Notes under the pieces: model-generated
Database searches by the model: none
What the model saw: the letters and a program-made list of their open reading frames with translations, nothing else
What the model was told of the DNA's origin: nothing
Origin: Chiua virens
Lineage: Eukaryota; Basidiomycota; Agaricomycetes; Boletales; Boletaceae
Reading direction: 5' to 3'
Length of the DNA: 64,000 bases
NCBI GenBank assembly: GCA_019787685.1
Contig: JAHNUO010000022.1
Coordinates: 455,763-519,762 of the forward strand
In this document: piece after piece, positions 1-11,762 of the stretch
Layout of the letters: every line of letters starts with the position of its first letter
Numbering within the stretch: the stretch's first letter is position 1
Position numbers and translations under genes: made by a program

Positions 1-2537
1 TAGGGTTGACGTATCTGTTTTGTGGATGAATTTCCCCATCATCAGTGACTGACCAGACAGAGACTTACTGGTTGAAAATGAGCGATATACAAATAATAAA
101 ATTCCAATATGTGAACCCCTTGGCCCGCAATGCGAATGGCAAGATCTCTACTGTGTATCTTGTACAAAGTGAGCTCATGTCTCTGCAACATGCGTAGAAA
201 CATACGACACGACGAGGGGGGTAAACGCAATCTGTAGCAAGACATGAGCATATGTTTCGGTTTCATAATAACTTGGAAGTTACGCACGGTATCTGCAAGA
301 TATCATATCAGAACAGCAACAGGATATGATGGATTTGAAATGGCTCACAGAATGATGAGTATAAGACTAGATCAGTTTCAGGACAGTCAGCGAGCACAAG
401 GTGGATGAATGACGTACGCACAAATCATAGCAATCACTGCATAACCTGCTTTGATATCATGATGGATTGTGTCTACAGCAAAGCAGGCAGTTTGCAGAGT
501 CCAAGTGATGAGCATCCCTACATTCAAGATGATCAACGAGATGACCATTAGAATCAGTTGGTGTACTCTACGTACCAAACGCTGATATCAAGAAGAGGGG
601 ACGCCGTCCAGCCTTATCACAGAGCGCACTGGAAGCGAGAGCAAATATCAGGCCCCAAATGCCCATGAAACCGTTCTGACGTCCCAAGAGTGTGAAGATC
701 GATGGATGATGAACCAGATGCATTGCGCACAATAAGCAATTGAGTAGAAGGGGACGTGACTGAAGGACATCAAATTTGTGGGTAAATCAGTGATGTTGTG
801 AAAAGACTCCACTCACTCCCTATGGCGTTGAAGACCTTGTTCAAGTCTACAGTCAAATCGTCATTTTCGTGATTAGGTACATCATACGGGGCCGACCACA
901 TACAATACGAACTGAGTACGAGCAATGAGCATTTGTTACTTGCCGACGGAACACAAGACTTACAGCAGACCATTTCCAGACCACTGAGAGAAGCACGCGA
1001 TTGCAGTGATAATGCGCATCCGTTTCCTGTTTCCTACTGTCTTGAATAAGCTGGACCATCCGACGTTTTTCGACACTTCGCGGTCAAACTTGATGGCTTC
1101 TTTGATTTCTTCAAACTCGTATTCGACCAGGGCATCTCTTCTAACATCACGAAAACCATCAGCTTCAGCTACATCAAGTAGAGGAGCAACGCAACTCGTT
1201 TCCGTTTGCGTGGTAGTAAGCCAAGATTCTGAGTGCTTCCGCTTCGCTGTGGGTCTGATTACCAACACGAGTGCACGACATCTGCAAATTCCTCTCACCG
1301 GCCTTGGTTCACGAGCCAGCGTGGCGACTCTGGCACGAACCAAATGAGGCAAACCTGGATGACGGAAGGCAGTCCTTGGAGAGCAGACGGGATCCTCCAC
1401 GCCCAACTGTTCGGTACGTGGAATGTTCCGTATGTCTGGTTAGCTAGAGTCAGTCGAGTGTTCGTTAATCTGGTGTGGGCTTACCGTCCATGCGGCACTG
1501 TCGTCCACGGAACCGAGTGAGCCTCAGAACAAATCGAATCAAGATTGAGATATCTTACATCAAACCTCCAACAGTCCTAATTGACGGTCATTATGCCACG
1601 AAGTTCAAACAGAAATTTACCCACCCGAGGCTGTTGTACATCGAGGTCAAAACACCACGCTGGGATGGATACGCCAGCTCTGTCACGAGCAAGGGGGCTG
1701 CGTTGGTAGCGAACCCCAAGCCAAAGCCGATAATAAATCTGTGCCGCAAGTGAAATCCGAAAGGATGACGATGTCATACATGACCTTTACCTGGAAACAA
1801 TGAACATCTGAACCGACTGGCTGGCAGTCTGGAGAACCGCGGCAATTATCATTACAGCCGCACCAAAGAACACAGAGAATCGTCGCCCGAGCCCGTCAGT
1901 CATGTATGGAGAAAATGGAACCGCGGCGAGCGACCCAATCGTCTTCCAGAGAGGAGGGTTAAACAAAGGTAGATCGTGGATGACCATTACGCTCACCTGA
2001 ATAGCACCCAGAAGCCCTAACTTCACATCCCAGTCGTTAAAGAAACACGTCACCGAACAGAAAAACATGCCTTGGAACCGGACGGATAATTGAACGCGGT
2101 CTCCCATTGAGGTAAGGACTGCAGGCCATCTGATGGAATCTTGCAGTCAACTACACTCGTCTTGGATGGAAGAGCCTGGACGAACTCATCATACTCCCTG
2201 TGTCATTCTATGTCAGTTCATAGACGCGCGCGATCATTCAGACCGCCAAGACGTACCGTCGAAGCCGTTAGTTGACGAAGTAATCAGGCTAAGGGTGGTT
2301 CAAGCTCGAAAAACCCGCAAGAGACCATCAACCGAACTGACAGGATGCATATACAAAAATTTAGCGACAGAAGCCCTGCCGGTTGATAGCCGTCTAAGAA
2401 GGAGAGGAATGGAATGGAATTGTGTGATGGTACTACGCACTCGTGTTCTTCCACCATGGTATGGAATTGTCTAGAAGGTGAGCGTAAACCGGGATCTTGA
2501 CATTTGTGGGACTAGTTCCAACACCCATAGTGTTCAT
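1..2537 (-). CDS. MFS sugar (lactose permease-type) transporter, C-terminus beyond the window
   Basis: Plasma-membrane sugar:proton symporter of the fungal MFS sugar-transporter family. Read by splicing about 13 short exons on the minus strand. Start at 2537 (MNTMGVGTSPTN), then SIPWWKNT, LLITSSTNGFDGSMMNG, LPQWETAFNYPSG, LGLLGAIQ, TIGSLAAVPFSPY, GLGRR, FIIGFGLGFATN, AYPSQRG, AWRIPSALQGLPS, PESPRWLVNQGR, EFEEIKEAIKFDRE, SQWSGNG, SYYLNKVFNAIG, DKAGRRPLF, LVVSYTVEILPF and FNQYVNP, which follows the family closely. The gene runs off the left edge. Two details: an 8-nt micro-exon at 904-911, and a probable GC donor after SGSK. One junction, between VIAMI and IAFTPL near 300-415, could not be resolved. 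No disabling lesion was seen elsewhere. The substrate cannot be told from sequence. Confidence 0.88.
904..911 (-). other. 8-nt micro-exon of the sugar transporter
   Basis: Flanking introns are 912-963 (donor GTAAGT, acceptor CAG) and 847-903 (donor GTATGT, acceptor TAG). With phase 2 before it, the 8 nt complete one Leu codon, encode Ser-Tyr, and give the first base of a Tyr codon. This restores the family motif SYYLNKVF between NGL and LNK. Without it both the frame and the conserved SYY are lost. Confidence 0.75.
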
Positions 2538-3530
2538 CAATAGGGAGAAATGATGCAGCCCGTATGCTTGCATAAACGAAATGTATAGCGTACCGCTGAG
2601 GCAGTGCTGCCTGCAGAAGCTCGGAGCCTGGGCTACGGGTCTGACATAAGAGATGTCAACTACCTGATCTCTGCACTTCCTTCCTATCAAAACGGAACTC
2701 TGGGCGGTAGTCGAAGGACTCCCGTTCTGCTTCTAACGTGAACCTTGGCAAGGGCATATCATATACCGTTGACAGTGGGTAGTGGCGTGTATATGTACGA
2801 AGTTCTTTACGAAGATCCATTCCTTTGCTGCCAGGGTCGCCTCTTTCTTCAGGAGCCTGAGTGCTGAACAGAATCATGGAGTTAGAGCACCTTTCAGCGA
2901 ATGAGCGGCCATCACGGCGTCTCAGATGTCAACACTTCAGCGAAGCCCTTGGGCGATGGACATGATGGGAACCGAAGAGAATTGATGCTGGGCTGCTCGT
3001 CCATGAATCGTATCATAAAAAACATGTCATAATCCCGGGCCCGTTTCGGCAAGCCAGACAACCTACATGAAATCATTGATGCGAGCAGGCTCTCAGGGCG
3101 ACTCAGCTAGGACGAGGCTCGAACTTGAACCCAACTGCCAAACTGGTTCTCCATTATCTGGCCACTGGAAGGCTGCTTGACGAGGGTACTTACATAAGCG
3201 CTGCCTTACTAAGGCCCCAACCGTGTACAGGTGGGCTGAAATCGTCTAAGCTCAAGCGCTCAAGTTGCTTTTTAGAACAGCATTCAAATTTGTTGCGTGG
3301 TTGCAACGTGGCACGAAATAGATCCGTTCCGGCGACTTCAACTCTTCCGAGTCAGATCCGGAAAGAAAATCAAGGCACATGGCGTCGAAGTTCAAACAGA
3401 TGACCGGTACCGCCAAATGTCATCGCTGCCCTATCACCCCTACGTACGCCAGTGCAAGACGTTGTATGCACCTTTGGGGCAGCCTCCACACTTGAAGAAG
3501 GATATCCGTCATATCAGGCCTTTTGTGATG
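2514..3530 (-). CDS. Possible multi-exon gene, unidentified
   Basis: Not a recognised family. Four stretches on the minus strand look coding and lie between plausible splice sites: about 3404-3250 (MCLDFLSGSDSEE, ERIYFVPRCNHATN), 3245-3195 (DFSPPVHGWGLSKAAL, then GTAAGT), 3100-2935 (LPKRARDYDMFFMIRF, INSLRFPSCPSPKGFAE) and 2853-2514 (DMPLPRFTLEAERESFDY, intron 2676-2641, SELLQAALPQRYAIHFVY, stop). The last exon would overlap the transporter start by about 20 bp. The junction between the second and third stretches does not keep frame as I read it, so this could be a degenerate copy or a transposon-derived gene. Function unknown. Confidence 0.3.
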
Positions 3531-5374
3531 TGAGATTCTTACCCCATCAAACAGCCTAACTTGTCACGCATCTAGAGCGGTGGATAAGTTTTTTGTCAAG
3601 TGACTAAGAGAGCAAGCTAGCGCATGCGATTGAGGTCTGATGACCACATTTCCTTCTGTACTGGGTCTTGCATCTCAGCTCATGGGAGCCCAGACCCAGA
3701 TCTATCGCATCATTCCATACCATTTCGTGCGACTTTCTTAAGTCCCGCCGTCGGCGTTTAATAGTGTATGACAGCGAACCTCGCCGTTTAACCTTGAAGC
3801 GCCGGTTGTTGAACGTTTGAACGCGTACATAACTGAATTTCAGTCGTAATCTCATCGCGTCTATTTACTTCCGCTCATCTGAATATAGGTATTCATCCAC
3901 TGGCTTGCTAATTTTCACTTTTTCAAGTTTCATGACCCATAACGGCTACAACCTGAGACACCTGCTACTGTGACGGTAATGGTTATTTCTCTCGTCCCCG
4001 GCGCTACGAGTATCCTTGGCAACTTACCTTGGCATCGACTCAGCTGGCGGCAGTGCGGTGTCACGCTTGCAGCAGTGTGGTTCAGTCTGGCCTTCACCTT
4101 GAATATACATCACAGTGATAGTAAGGCTATCGTGAGACCACGTACGGTGAGAGTCTCAGTAACAGAATAAATTTCAAAAAACAGTCACAGTAAACGGATA
4201 GCCAAAGCCACGTAACGGTACAACAGTAAGATTTTTTTTCATACGATGAGCAACGAGAATTGGTAGTGAGTCAAACGACAAATAAAGGAAGAAAATACCA
4301 AGAATGGTAACAAGGCGAGATAAGTGATATCATGATCGAGGTCGGCGGCGCGATACGACACACTACTAGTACAGTGGCCACGGTGGCTCAATATCAATGA
4401 TGCCAATGCATTAAATAGTTCGGCGTTTGGAAGGATAGGCTGGAAAAACATCAAGCTGAGCACAGACATTCTTATGGATAGGCACTCACAATGAGATAAA
4501 AGACGGGCCTATCGTATTTCAATCGTCGCGCTTCCAGCCACTGGTAGCGAAGCCAGGATCGTCCTCGCGTTTCCATATCACGAGACCGCAGATTTTCTGA
4601 CAATGCCTTATAATACATTCTGAAGAAAGCTAAATTATATAATGGTAAAAAGGTCTTATTATTACTTTGCAACAGTAGGTCTGGTGAAGAATAAGTATCA
4701 AACAGTCAGTAATGACACACATCATGGGATTTGGTAATGGCCGGCAATGTTGACCAGTCTGGTACAGCTTTATATATTCTTTATAACAGTAGGCTGAGTG
4801 CATAACAAATGTCAGACTGTCAGTGAAGATACCAATTATACAGTTTACATATTCCTCATAATGGTAGCTACAGTTGAAAACAAGTGTCGGACAGTTAGAA
4901 AAGACGTACTACTATCACACAAGTCGGTAAAGGGCAAGGCCAATTAATTTGAGGGTAGTCGAAAATGTGTACCAAACATATCTTTACTAAGCAAAGATAT
5001 CGATGCTTGCAACGTTCCCAACCCGAGTCCAACACACATTTCTGGCCAACTTTTTCATTCATGCTCGAGCTTCATCAATAGTACCACTCCGATGGCATTC
5101 TCAAATAAGTGTCAGGAAGGTGAAAGTGGGTCAGATATGCACGTATAGGAAGACTTTCGAACGATCAACCAGGTGGCGACAGTGAATAATTACCTGTAGC
5201 ATGATTATGGCAGGCAAAGTGGATCATCCCGGGAGTAACGGCAACTGAAGGAAACGTTTTCACGTCGTCATCATTTTGATCGACCAAACGAATGATAGCA
5301 AATAGATAACCAGATTATTCTGCTTCGTGATTTCGAATAGCCTAGTACAACGTTCGAATCGGACCCAAACGAGT
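3531..5374. other. Intergenic stretch without a convincing gene
   Basis: Only short, overlapping, compositionally poor ORFs. AT-rich, with recurrent short strings such as AACAGTA and GTCAGT. Contains the degenerate repeat set at 4671-4910. Confidence 0.5.
4671..4910 (+). repeat. Three degenerate copies of a ~45-nt motif
   Basis: Copies begin near 4671, 4783 and 4859. Each reads roughly (A/T)AACAGTAG, about 12 variable nt, then ACAAxTGTCxGACxGTxAG and AAAGA. The spacings (about 112 and 76 nt) are uneven, so this is an eroded dispersed or tandem repeat, not a clean satellite. Confidence 0.45.
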
Positions 5375-6898
5375 TTAACTACTACTAGAAATACGGCGCT
5401 TCTTCAGTGACTTTGCCACAGACTTTTGGGCGGAATTATCTCGTTCAATTCGAAAAGAAAAGGTGGGCCCGAGTGCCGACCTGCCGCGGCAGCTCTCATT
5501 ATTGCCATGTGTGAAGCGAAGTAACTGAGGGACTCGCCTGTTCCACCATAACAGAAGTTCGTCAACGAAATTTTTGTCCTCTTCAGTCTTGGTTTCTTCG
5601 AACCACTCCACTATGGCTTCATAGAACTCGTGGGTGTCAAATACACCATCGACGATCGCCCAAGAACCTGCAGAGGACAGGGCGAAACGAACCTGCAACG
5701 CAGTCAGTAATCCATTAGCATCAAATCCGGTATTAATTATGTTAACGGTAAACGACCAATTTACCTGGCAAGCCACATAGGCAATGGCGCGTGGCTGAAC
5801 TGTTTGCATACCTATGAGTTTGGCCACGTTTGACCGCGTCCGTCTATCACCTCGGCGATGTTTCTTTCCAGCGGTTGGCTCGAGACCCTCATCGTCCAAT
5901 GCGGAAGATGGAGAAATAAAGATGGCTTTGAAGGCCTGGAGTGGAGAATCAATGACGATACCTACATTTGTGTGCAGAACATGCCTTGACTAAAATTTCG
6001 TTCTTAAACAGTCCGCTGTCGAGATTGGCAGGGTCTGACTGACCACCAGCATACAGGAAGGCCGGCCAAGATTGCGCGGTGACGAGAAAGTCGGGATGGA
6101 AGTCACGAATATTCTGCCGGTGACTGTTGGAATACATAGCCTTGTCAATTGAAATGTTTATGGCGCAGAGTTCACTCACATGGGAACGTTCCAGTCATAG
6201 TCAACTGGACACAGAAAACTTCCTGTCGCATCATTGTAGAACCCTCTCCCGCTCTTGTCTTCAGCGCTGAGGGGAGGCTCAGGCTTTGGTGTCTGCTGCA
6301 TGAGCCAGTTCACGACAAATACTTTAAGCCTGTGGGTATCATCAGTGCGGCCGGTGTCAGCACCTCGTTCGAGCTGCATTTACATCAGTCCTATTGCACA
6401 AAGTCCAAGGGAATAAATTTCTGACCTGTAGTAGAGCATCGCCAAGTTCTGTCTGAGGGATGTCACGGATAGAGGGAATCCACCGCATAAGTTCCTTGTA
6501 AGATTTGTACAAACGGTTTTCCCTTGGGCGTGCCGTCAATCACACTGATAAGAAACTAAATGTAAAACAAAACGCACGCATCCGTGTGATTCACAATGTT
6601 CGCGTTGGCAACATGGGCTCGTCGGTCTGCCTCCGCCAACATGTCATTGACACTGTCGTGGAGAGACACAAGGCGTCTGATGAGTCGTCCTTTATAACGA
6701 AAACTTTGAACACTACCAAAAAAAAAAGGTCAGGTCAACGAGCACACAGAACAATTGCAAGATACTCTGCAATTCAGATCTGTACTGGAGGTTGCGAGTA
6801 TTCAGGCTACGGTCTTGCAAAGCGATAAGACGTGCCACTTGTTGCATCAAAAGAGTAGTATCAATGGTCTGGGACGGGGAGTCATCTGCACTTGACAT
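5375..6898 (-). CDS. DUF6698-family protein
   Basis: Fungal protein of unknown function found in many copies in Agaricomycetes. Start at 6898 (MSSADDSPSQT). Exons then give LHDSVNDMLAEADRR, the block LYKSYKELMRWIPS, LERGADTGRTDDTHRLK, FLCPVDYDW, NIRDFHPDFLVTAQSWPAFLY, GLFKNEILVKA, FKAIFISPSSALDDEG, KKHRRGDRRTRSNVAKLIGM, TPRAIAYVA-like QPRAIAYVACQ, and the C-terminal VRFALSSAGSW, FYEAIVEWFEE and LLLWWNRRVP, ending with a basic KSLKKRR tail. These follow the DUF6698 pattern. About five introns with canonical borders. It stands alone on this strand. I see no transposase motif in it, although such genes often lie in repeat-rich DNA. Confidence 0.75.
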
Positions 6899-7029
6899 TG
6901 TTCAGGGCGAGACGAAGATAACAGTCTAAGAGTGGAGGTCAACGATGCACGACAATATTCTCAAGATATTTAAGAACGTATTCACTGGACAAATTTCATT
7001 ATCCGCGAGAACGCCACGCACACATTGGA

Positions 7030-7350
7030 CGACCATGGCCGTTGAGCCTCTCCACCCGAAATGGAAGGAGCTGTGTTAGCGTCGCTTCCGGGCCGCGCCA
7101 CACGCATGGCATGGCCATGGCCATACCAATGTTTTCTTGATGTACTGAAATGGAAGGACGTCTGCCGGACAGCGCCACCAAATGACACGGCCATGGCAAT
7201 ACCGAAGGCTTCCGCTTGTCTCAAAACATTGCATGACCGTGGCCATCACAGTGCCTTCTTGATGTACTATAGTGGAAGGGCGCCTGAATTGCTGCCGGGC
7301 AACGCCACCGGATAACACGGCCATGGGTATACCAGAGCCTCCTCTTGTCG
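7030..7350 (+). repeat. Imperfect tandem repeat with CCATGG-centred units
   Basis: At least three units of about 77-100 bp (about 7060-7138, 7139-7259, 7260-7345). Shared elements in order: TTGATGTACT, TGGAAGG, GCCACC, ACACGGCCATGG and ATACC. A fourth partial unit precedes 7060. The overlapping ORFs through it are repeat by-products, with similar peptides in each copy. Confidence 0.7.
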
Positions 7351-7513
7351 TCTGAAAACAGAAGAAATCAGGTGTTTGGCGACAGGCCCTAACCAGCGAA
7401 GCGACTGAATAGAATTCAAAATTTTCCAGTACATCGAACACAATAAATCCCTACCTTTTCATTCCCGAGGTCTACTCACAGTGCACACCCTCCGTCCCCC
7501 ACCTTTCATCGTT

Positions 7514-8464
7514 ATGGCTAGGGCTTCCAACAGAAGGGATCTGCCCGAGGAGGTAGAGAAAATGGTTTTTTTTGTTAGCGAGTAGAAAGCCGCGTGAACT
7601 GGCTAAGTACTCACGGGTAGCTCGTCGTGTACAAGAATGGTAAGGGCTCCTAACTGCGTCTTACATGAAGCTGAAATTCTTCCTGCGTAAGGATGGAGCC
7701 TATCCTTTACAAAAAAATCAGTATCTCTTCTCAAGCCAACGCGAAAAGTCTTCTACTTTCGCTCGCTACGGGATCGAAGACAGTCCTACGCCTGCAAATC
7801 GGCACGTCTGTCTCCCCTGACATTGTTGCAATGCTCCTCCAACGTTGCCCTCGTCTGATCAACTTCGCTATACATGGGGAATGTAACAGCCTTCGTCAAT
7901 TCTACATCATCCTCGACGCGCTCAATAATCTCACGGACCTGAGGTACCTCTCGGTCGATCCTGCTCTGTTTTTTCAAACAGGCATCGTGCATCTTCCTGA
8001 CACGCCCGCCTTCCATCGTGTTACACATCTGGATCTGACCATTGACTCAGCTTGGGAGATAGTTACTACCGGGCTTCAGTATTTCAATCGCTTGACACAC
8101 TTGTCAATGACCCGGAGAATGAGTGGTACGGCGACTCACTGCTTACTGGCACTCCTCCAACGTCAATCGTTGAAGGTGATTTTGCTGTGGGTGGATGAAA
8201 TCGAAGGTCAACCCAAAGCGATCAAGTATCTGCTGAAACGGAAGTTAGATGACCCAAGAATAGTTCTGTTTTGCCAGTCAATGAAGTCAGGTGGCAGTTT
8301 CTGGCTGCGTGCAGAGCGCGTGATCGCCTGGCGGAAGGAGAACGACAGTATGTATCATCCATGATACTTTCGAAATGAGACTAACCTTCGTAGTCACTAC
8401 AGTAAAGCGTCCTACAGGGTTAGAGGGTATAACTTCACGTAGCGCTGCTCCGAAGGTCTATTAG
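7514..8464 (+). CDS. F-box-like / leucine-rich protein, frameshifted near the start
   Basis: Resembles the large basidiomycete F-box family, whose members recruit substrates to SCF ubiquitin ligases. Start at 7514 (MARASNRRDLPEEVEK). The F-box-like part continues as LLASRKPRELAKYSRVARR and VQEW, then an intron 7640-7691, then MEPILYKKISISS, matching the usual W-x-EPxLY end of the box. Leucine-rich segments follow (LTDLRYLSVDP, RVTHLDLTID, NRLTHLSMT). A second intron, 8348-8393 (GTATGT), probably leads to the stop at 8464. The two halves of the box are in different frames: one T fewer in the T8 run at 7566-7573 would join them. Either a sequencing error or a recent null allele. Confidence 0.6.
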
Positions 8465-9091
8465 TGATGTGACAAGTTTGGTGTTGTACATACTTTGGTG
8501 GATGGATCTAGATATGCGTTTGGTGCTCGAAAGAGAAATCAGTGTTAAGTACTTAAGTACATGGCGTAAAACTTACGATCCAGACTCTGGGTCGGTTTAA
8601 GGTGCATATCTGAGGCGCTTCAAAGAGTCTTCAACCCCACCGTCGCTCGATTCGAGATGGCAACGGGGCGACCCTATGGACACATAGTCCAAAAGCGTTA
8701 TCTGTGCGACACGAAGTCAACACAGAGAGATCGATGATCTTTGAGCGGCGCAAAGCCAACTCGGTATGAGCCGATGATCCGTGGGACGAGGAGGCGTAGG
8801 AAGTGTCGGCGCAAGGTCTTCAAGTTGAGGGTGGCCAGGAGTGCCAGTATGGGTGCACGAGGGACCATGTCAATGATCCGGAAGGCGTCGATCTTGAGGG
8901 AGGGCTGTAACGAGAGGGTGGGATTTGCGACACGAGGTAATGAGCGAGTGTCATGAGAGGAAATGGGCGCGACGTCGCGGGAACCATCATGATGAGTTCT
9001 TTCATGGCAGATGTGAAATGGCACCTGTCGTTTTCAGACTCAAATACTAACTCCGACACTTCGTGTACCACTTAATTGCAAGTGTCATCGA
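8465..9091. other. Intergenic, holding repeat copy R1
   Basis: No gene seen. The centre, about 8610-8800, is a copy of the repeat family described below. The 8800-8960 sequence (GGGACGAGGAGGCG, CGAGGGACCATG) extends its similarity to the other long copies. Confidence 0.5.
8610..8800 (+). repeat. Repeat R1 (forward copy)
   Basis: Contains, in order, GCGCTTCAAAG, TTCAACCCCACCGTCGCTCG, CCTATGGACACA(A/T)AGTCC, AAAAGCGTT, GTGCGACACGAAGTCAACAC and GAGCGGCGCAAAGCCAACTC. The same ordered elements recur at 12195-12425 (same strand) and reversed at 12951-13140 and 15818-15960. The TGGAC...GTCCA core can form a small hairpin. Confidence 0.85.
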
Positions 9092-10052
9092 GTGCCGCAG
9101 TCTGAATGTCATATCATGCCCCTCAGTGCTCAGTCTGAATCTCGTAGTCCCTCCCTTACCTCGTCAGTCGATTCAGCAATGTCATCTTCCTTACCCAGCC
9201 CACAGGAAGATGACCCTGTCCTTGTGCCTTCGCAATCGAAGTCCTCCGACAAGTTCCCATCCCGGACCTCCCACAGTCGTTTCAATCAGCTCAATCAACC
9301 CTTTCCCGATCCCTTTCCTCCCAATCGCTACCCTGAGACGACACCTCCCTCTTCTCCTCCTGACAATCGTCGAAAGAAACGGCTTCCGTCTCATTCCTCA
9401 TCCAATCCGAAGCGACAATACCATTACCACCCTTACATCCCCAGGGGAAAAGGACCTGTCCCCCCTGCGCTGCACTATGCAGCACAATCACTGGGGATAA
9501 TGTCCCCCACCGATGTAACGCTTGATGAAGTAGAGCAGGTACGTTGCATTGCGCGGGCCCGTCAACTAGCTCACATCCAAATAGGAGAAAGAAGGGTTTA
9601 TTCAGGCCCTTTCTGCCATGCCCGAAACCATTTTGATGTCGGCACTTGAAGCCAAACGGGCGGATCATGAGTGCATTGCCCTACGGCTTGCACTCGCGAA
9701 GGCAGAAATAAGATCCTCGGAGAAGCATATGGTCTTTTTGGCCAGTATGCATGACCAGCATGAAGGCGCCCACGCTGCTAGTGGGGCATGCCTTGATATA
9801 TTTCATCGAGTCCTCAATCCCCGCGGTAAAGAAGATGTCGAAGATAGTAAGCAATTTTACGAGGACACTCGTGTGGAGCGGCTTACGGCGTTGGCGGTTT
9901 CTGAGGCACACGTGGGTCAAATACAGGACGTGATTGGTCTACGACTTTCAGATCTGTTTGAAGGAGGCAGTGTTGAGCGACATGTATCCCATGGTTCGGA
10001 GGATTCAGACTTGAGCGGATTTAGCGATTCGGAGGATGTTCGACTCGTCTGA
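9092..10052 (+). CDS. Orphan protein, Ser/Pro-rich N-terminus
   Basis: Not recognised. Model: 9092-9538 and 9585-10052, about 304 residues. The intron 9539-9584 (GTACGT...ATAG) keeps phase 0 and removes an in-frame TAG. Residues 1-110 are rich in Ser, Pro and Arg and look disordered. Residues 130-240 look helical (EVEQEKEGFIQALSAMPE, EAKRADHECIALRLALAK) and could form a coiled coil. The tail is acidic (EDSDLSGFSDSEDVRLV). It lies just after repeat R1 and about 170 bp before the next gene on the same strand. I infer it belongs to the repeat-bracketed island. Confidence 0.55.
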
Positions 10053-10223
10053 GGGATTTAAAGGGGATACATTACCGCTATCCTCACCCGCGGTGTCCCT
10101 TCTGTTGTAATCTTACTTTCTATTCCAAATCAAGTTTGTGTATGCCTATTGGTGTATGTTTTCATTTTATCTTAATGCCATATACCGAATGGGATCCTTC
10201 GACTTACACTGACACTGATCACG

Positions 10224-11762
10224 ATGGCGCACACCACCTCCCAGGTACGTATGTTACGCGTCACTGCGCACCAATGTGTATAAAGTATTGTTCAGTATTA
10301 CTATCAGTATCCATCGGACCCATCGCCAGACATTCCAGCCAGTAGTGGAAACACAAACCGTGATGTTGACCTCCAGGATCCCACCCTCGAGCCACAGCTT
10401 GCAACCGCTTCCAACATCAACGCCGATATCGAATTGACAGGTGATGGGATTGAATGGTTCCCAGCCCCCCGGGATCCGATTCAAGCCCATGCCAACCGTA
10501 TTGTCGCCCCCGAAAATCCCATCCATACCCATGCGCACACGGGACCTAGTGAATGGGATCTCCAGTATACTCAGTCTATTGCCCATCAAATCCCCCCCGT
10601 TTATTATCGCCCCGAGCTTCCCATTCACTACGCTCAATCCGCTCACCTTGTTCCCCCCCCCATTCACTTTCACACTAAACCTGTCGCCCACCATCCGATT
10701 AACTATCCCGTTCATTACACTTGTGCGACCTTGAGCCCTGTCGCCCTTGGGAATCCCGCACCCATCAACGTCAACAACGATGAACGGGGCGACGATATAA
10801 ACCCTACCATCGCATCTTCGTCCATTACCCCTGCCGTTCCAAGTAAAAAGCGGGTGAGTCGTCGAAACATTTCAACCTGGCAATATATTAACAAATTAAG
10901 CAAGAAATACGAAATACGTACCGTCCAGGCTTGCGGCGGCGGCGGCGGCGGCGACGACGACAGTGGTGGTGACAATAATGGCGGCAGCAAGGCACCTGCT
11001 GAGCTGCCTGTTGTGAACCTTTCCCCCACCGCTATTCAGCTGATGTATAACCGCGTCAAAAACTACATCCGAGAAAGAATGGTCAGGGTGGAGGCAGTGA
11101 TGACGGATAGTGGGCGAAACAACGAAATTACGGACGCCATGAACAACGCGAAACAAACCATCTTGGGTACCTCCAAGGCACAGCTCACGTCTGCAACTAC
11201 GAAGAAAGTGCGCAAGGAGGCTGTCCGGCCGACCAGCGAAATTCTCCAGAAATGGAAGAATTATGTGGAGCCGCACGTCAACTCCACTCTCGGCCTGCGA
11301 AAAAGGCTTGAGTGGGGGGAAGCTAGCTGCCCACCAGAAGAAGCCATTGCTCACCGGTCTGCGAGGGCAAATGAAATCATACAATCGCTGAACTACGACC
11401 ACCTACGCAACGGACCCAATTCTCCCCTCTTCACCGTACCATTCTTTCAGGATATGGTGATCGAACATTTATTTGTTCACTCACCGGAGTTATGGAGATA
11501 TCTCGATCCTAACAACCCTCATCCGGCACTCGACAACCTCTTCGCGCTGGGAGTAGCAGCGATCGCTGCAGCGGTCGGAGAATATTCCGAAGGTCGGAGG
11601 GAGAAGCACGAGGTCATACCCACATCGTGGCGTATGGACTACATCAAGGCAAAGGATATGATCGCAAGTCTGAGGCAAGATCAGACGGAGAACTTACATT
11701 TGAATGAGATCCAGGATTGGATCGTGCGCCAAAGATTCGTTGAACTCGAAGGAGCTAATTAA
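10224..11762 (+). CDS. DUF6532-like protein
   Basis: Model: 10224-10244 and 10296-11762, about 495 residues. The tiny first exon (MAHTTSQ) ends at a GTACGT donor, and the intron 10245-10295 ends in TTCAG. Residues 1-190 are low complexity, rich in Pro, His and Asn, with a Gly6-Asp3 run encoded by a GGC repeat near 10930. The C-terminal 290 residues are globular: PTAIQLMYNRVKNYIRE, SPLFTVPFFQDMVIEHLFV, PALDNLFALGVAAIAAAVGEY and SWRMDYIKAKDMIASLRQ. This resembles the fungal DUF6532 domain (a helical unit of unknown role, amplified in Agaricomycetes). The match is by eye; function unknown. Confidence 0.65.

Noticed and set aside
5300..5370. tRNA gene suggested by GTTCGAATC
   Set aside because: No matching A-box, acceptor stem or anticodon arm could be drawn.
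6982..7441. Overlapping ORFs on both strands at 7.0-7.4 kb
   Set aside because: Products of the GC-rich tandem repeat; the same peptides recur in each unit and no family is matched.
9291..9668. Minus ORFs inside the orphan gene at 9.1-10.1 kb
   Set aside because: Shadow frames of the plus-strand gene, which has a phase-consistent intron.
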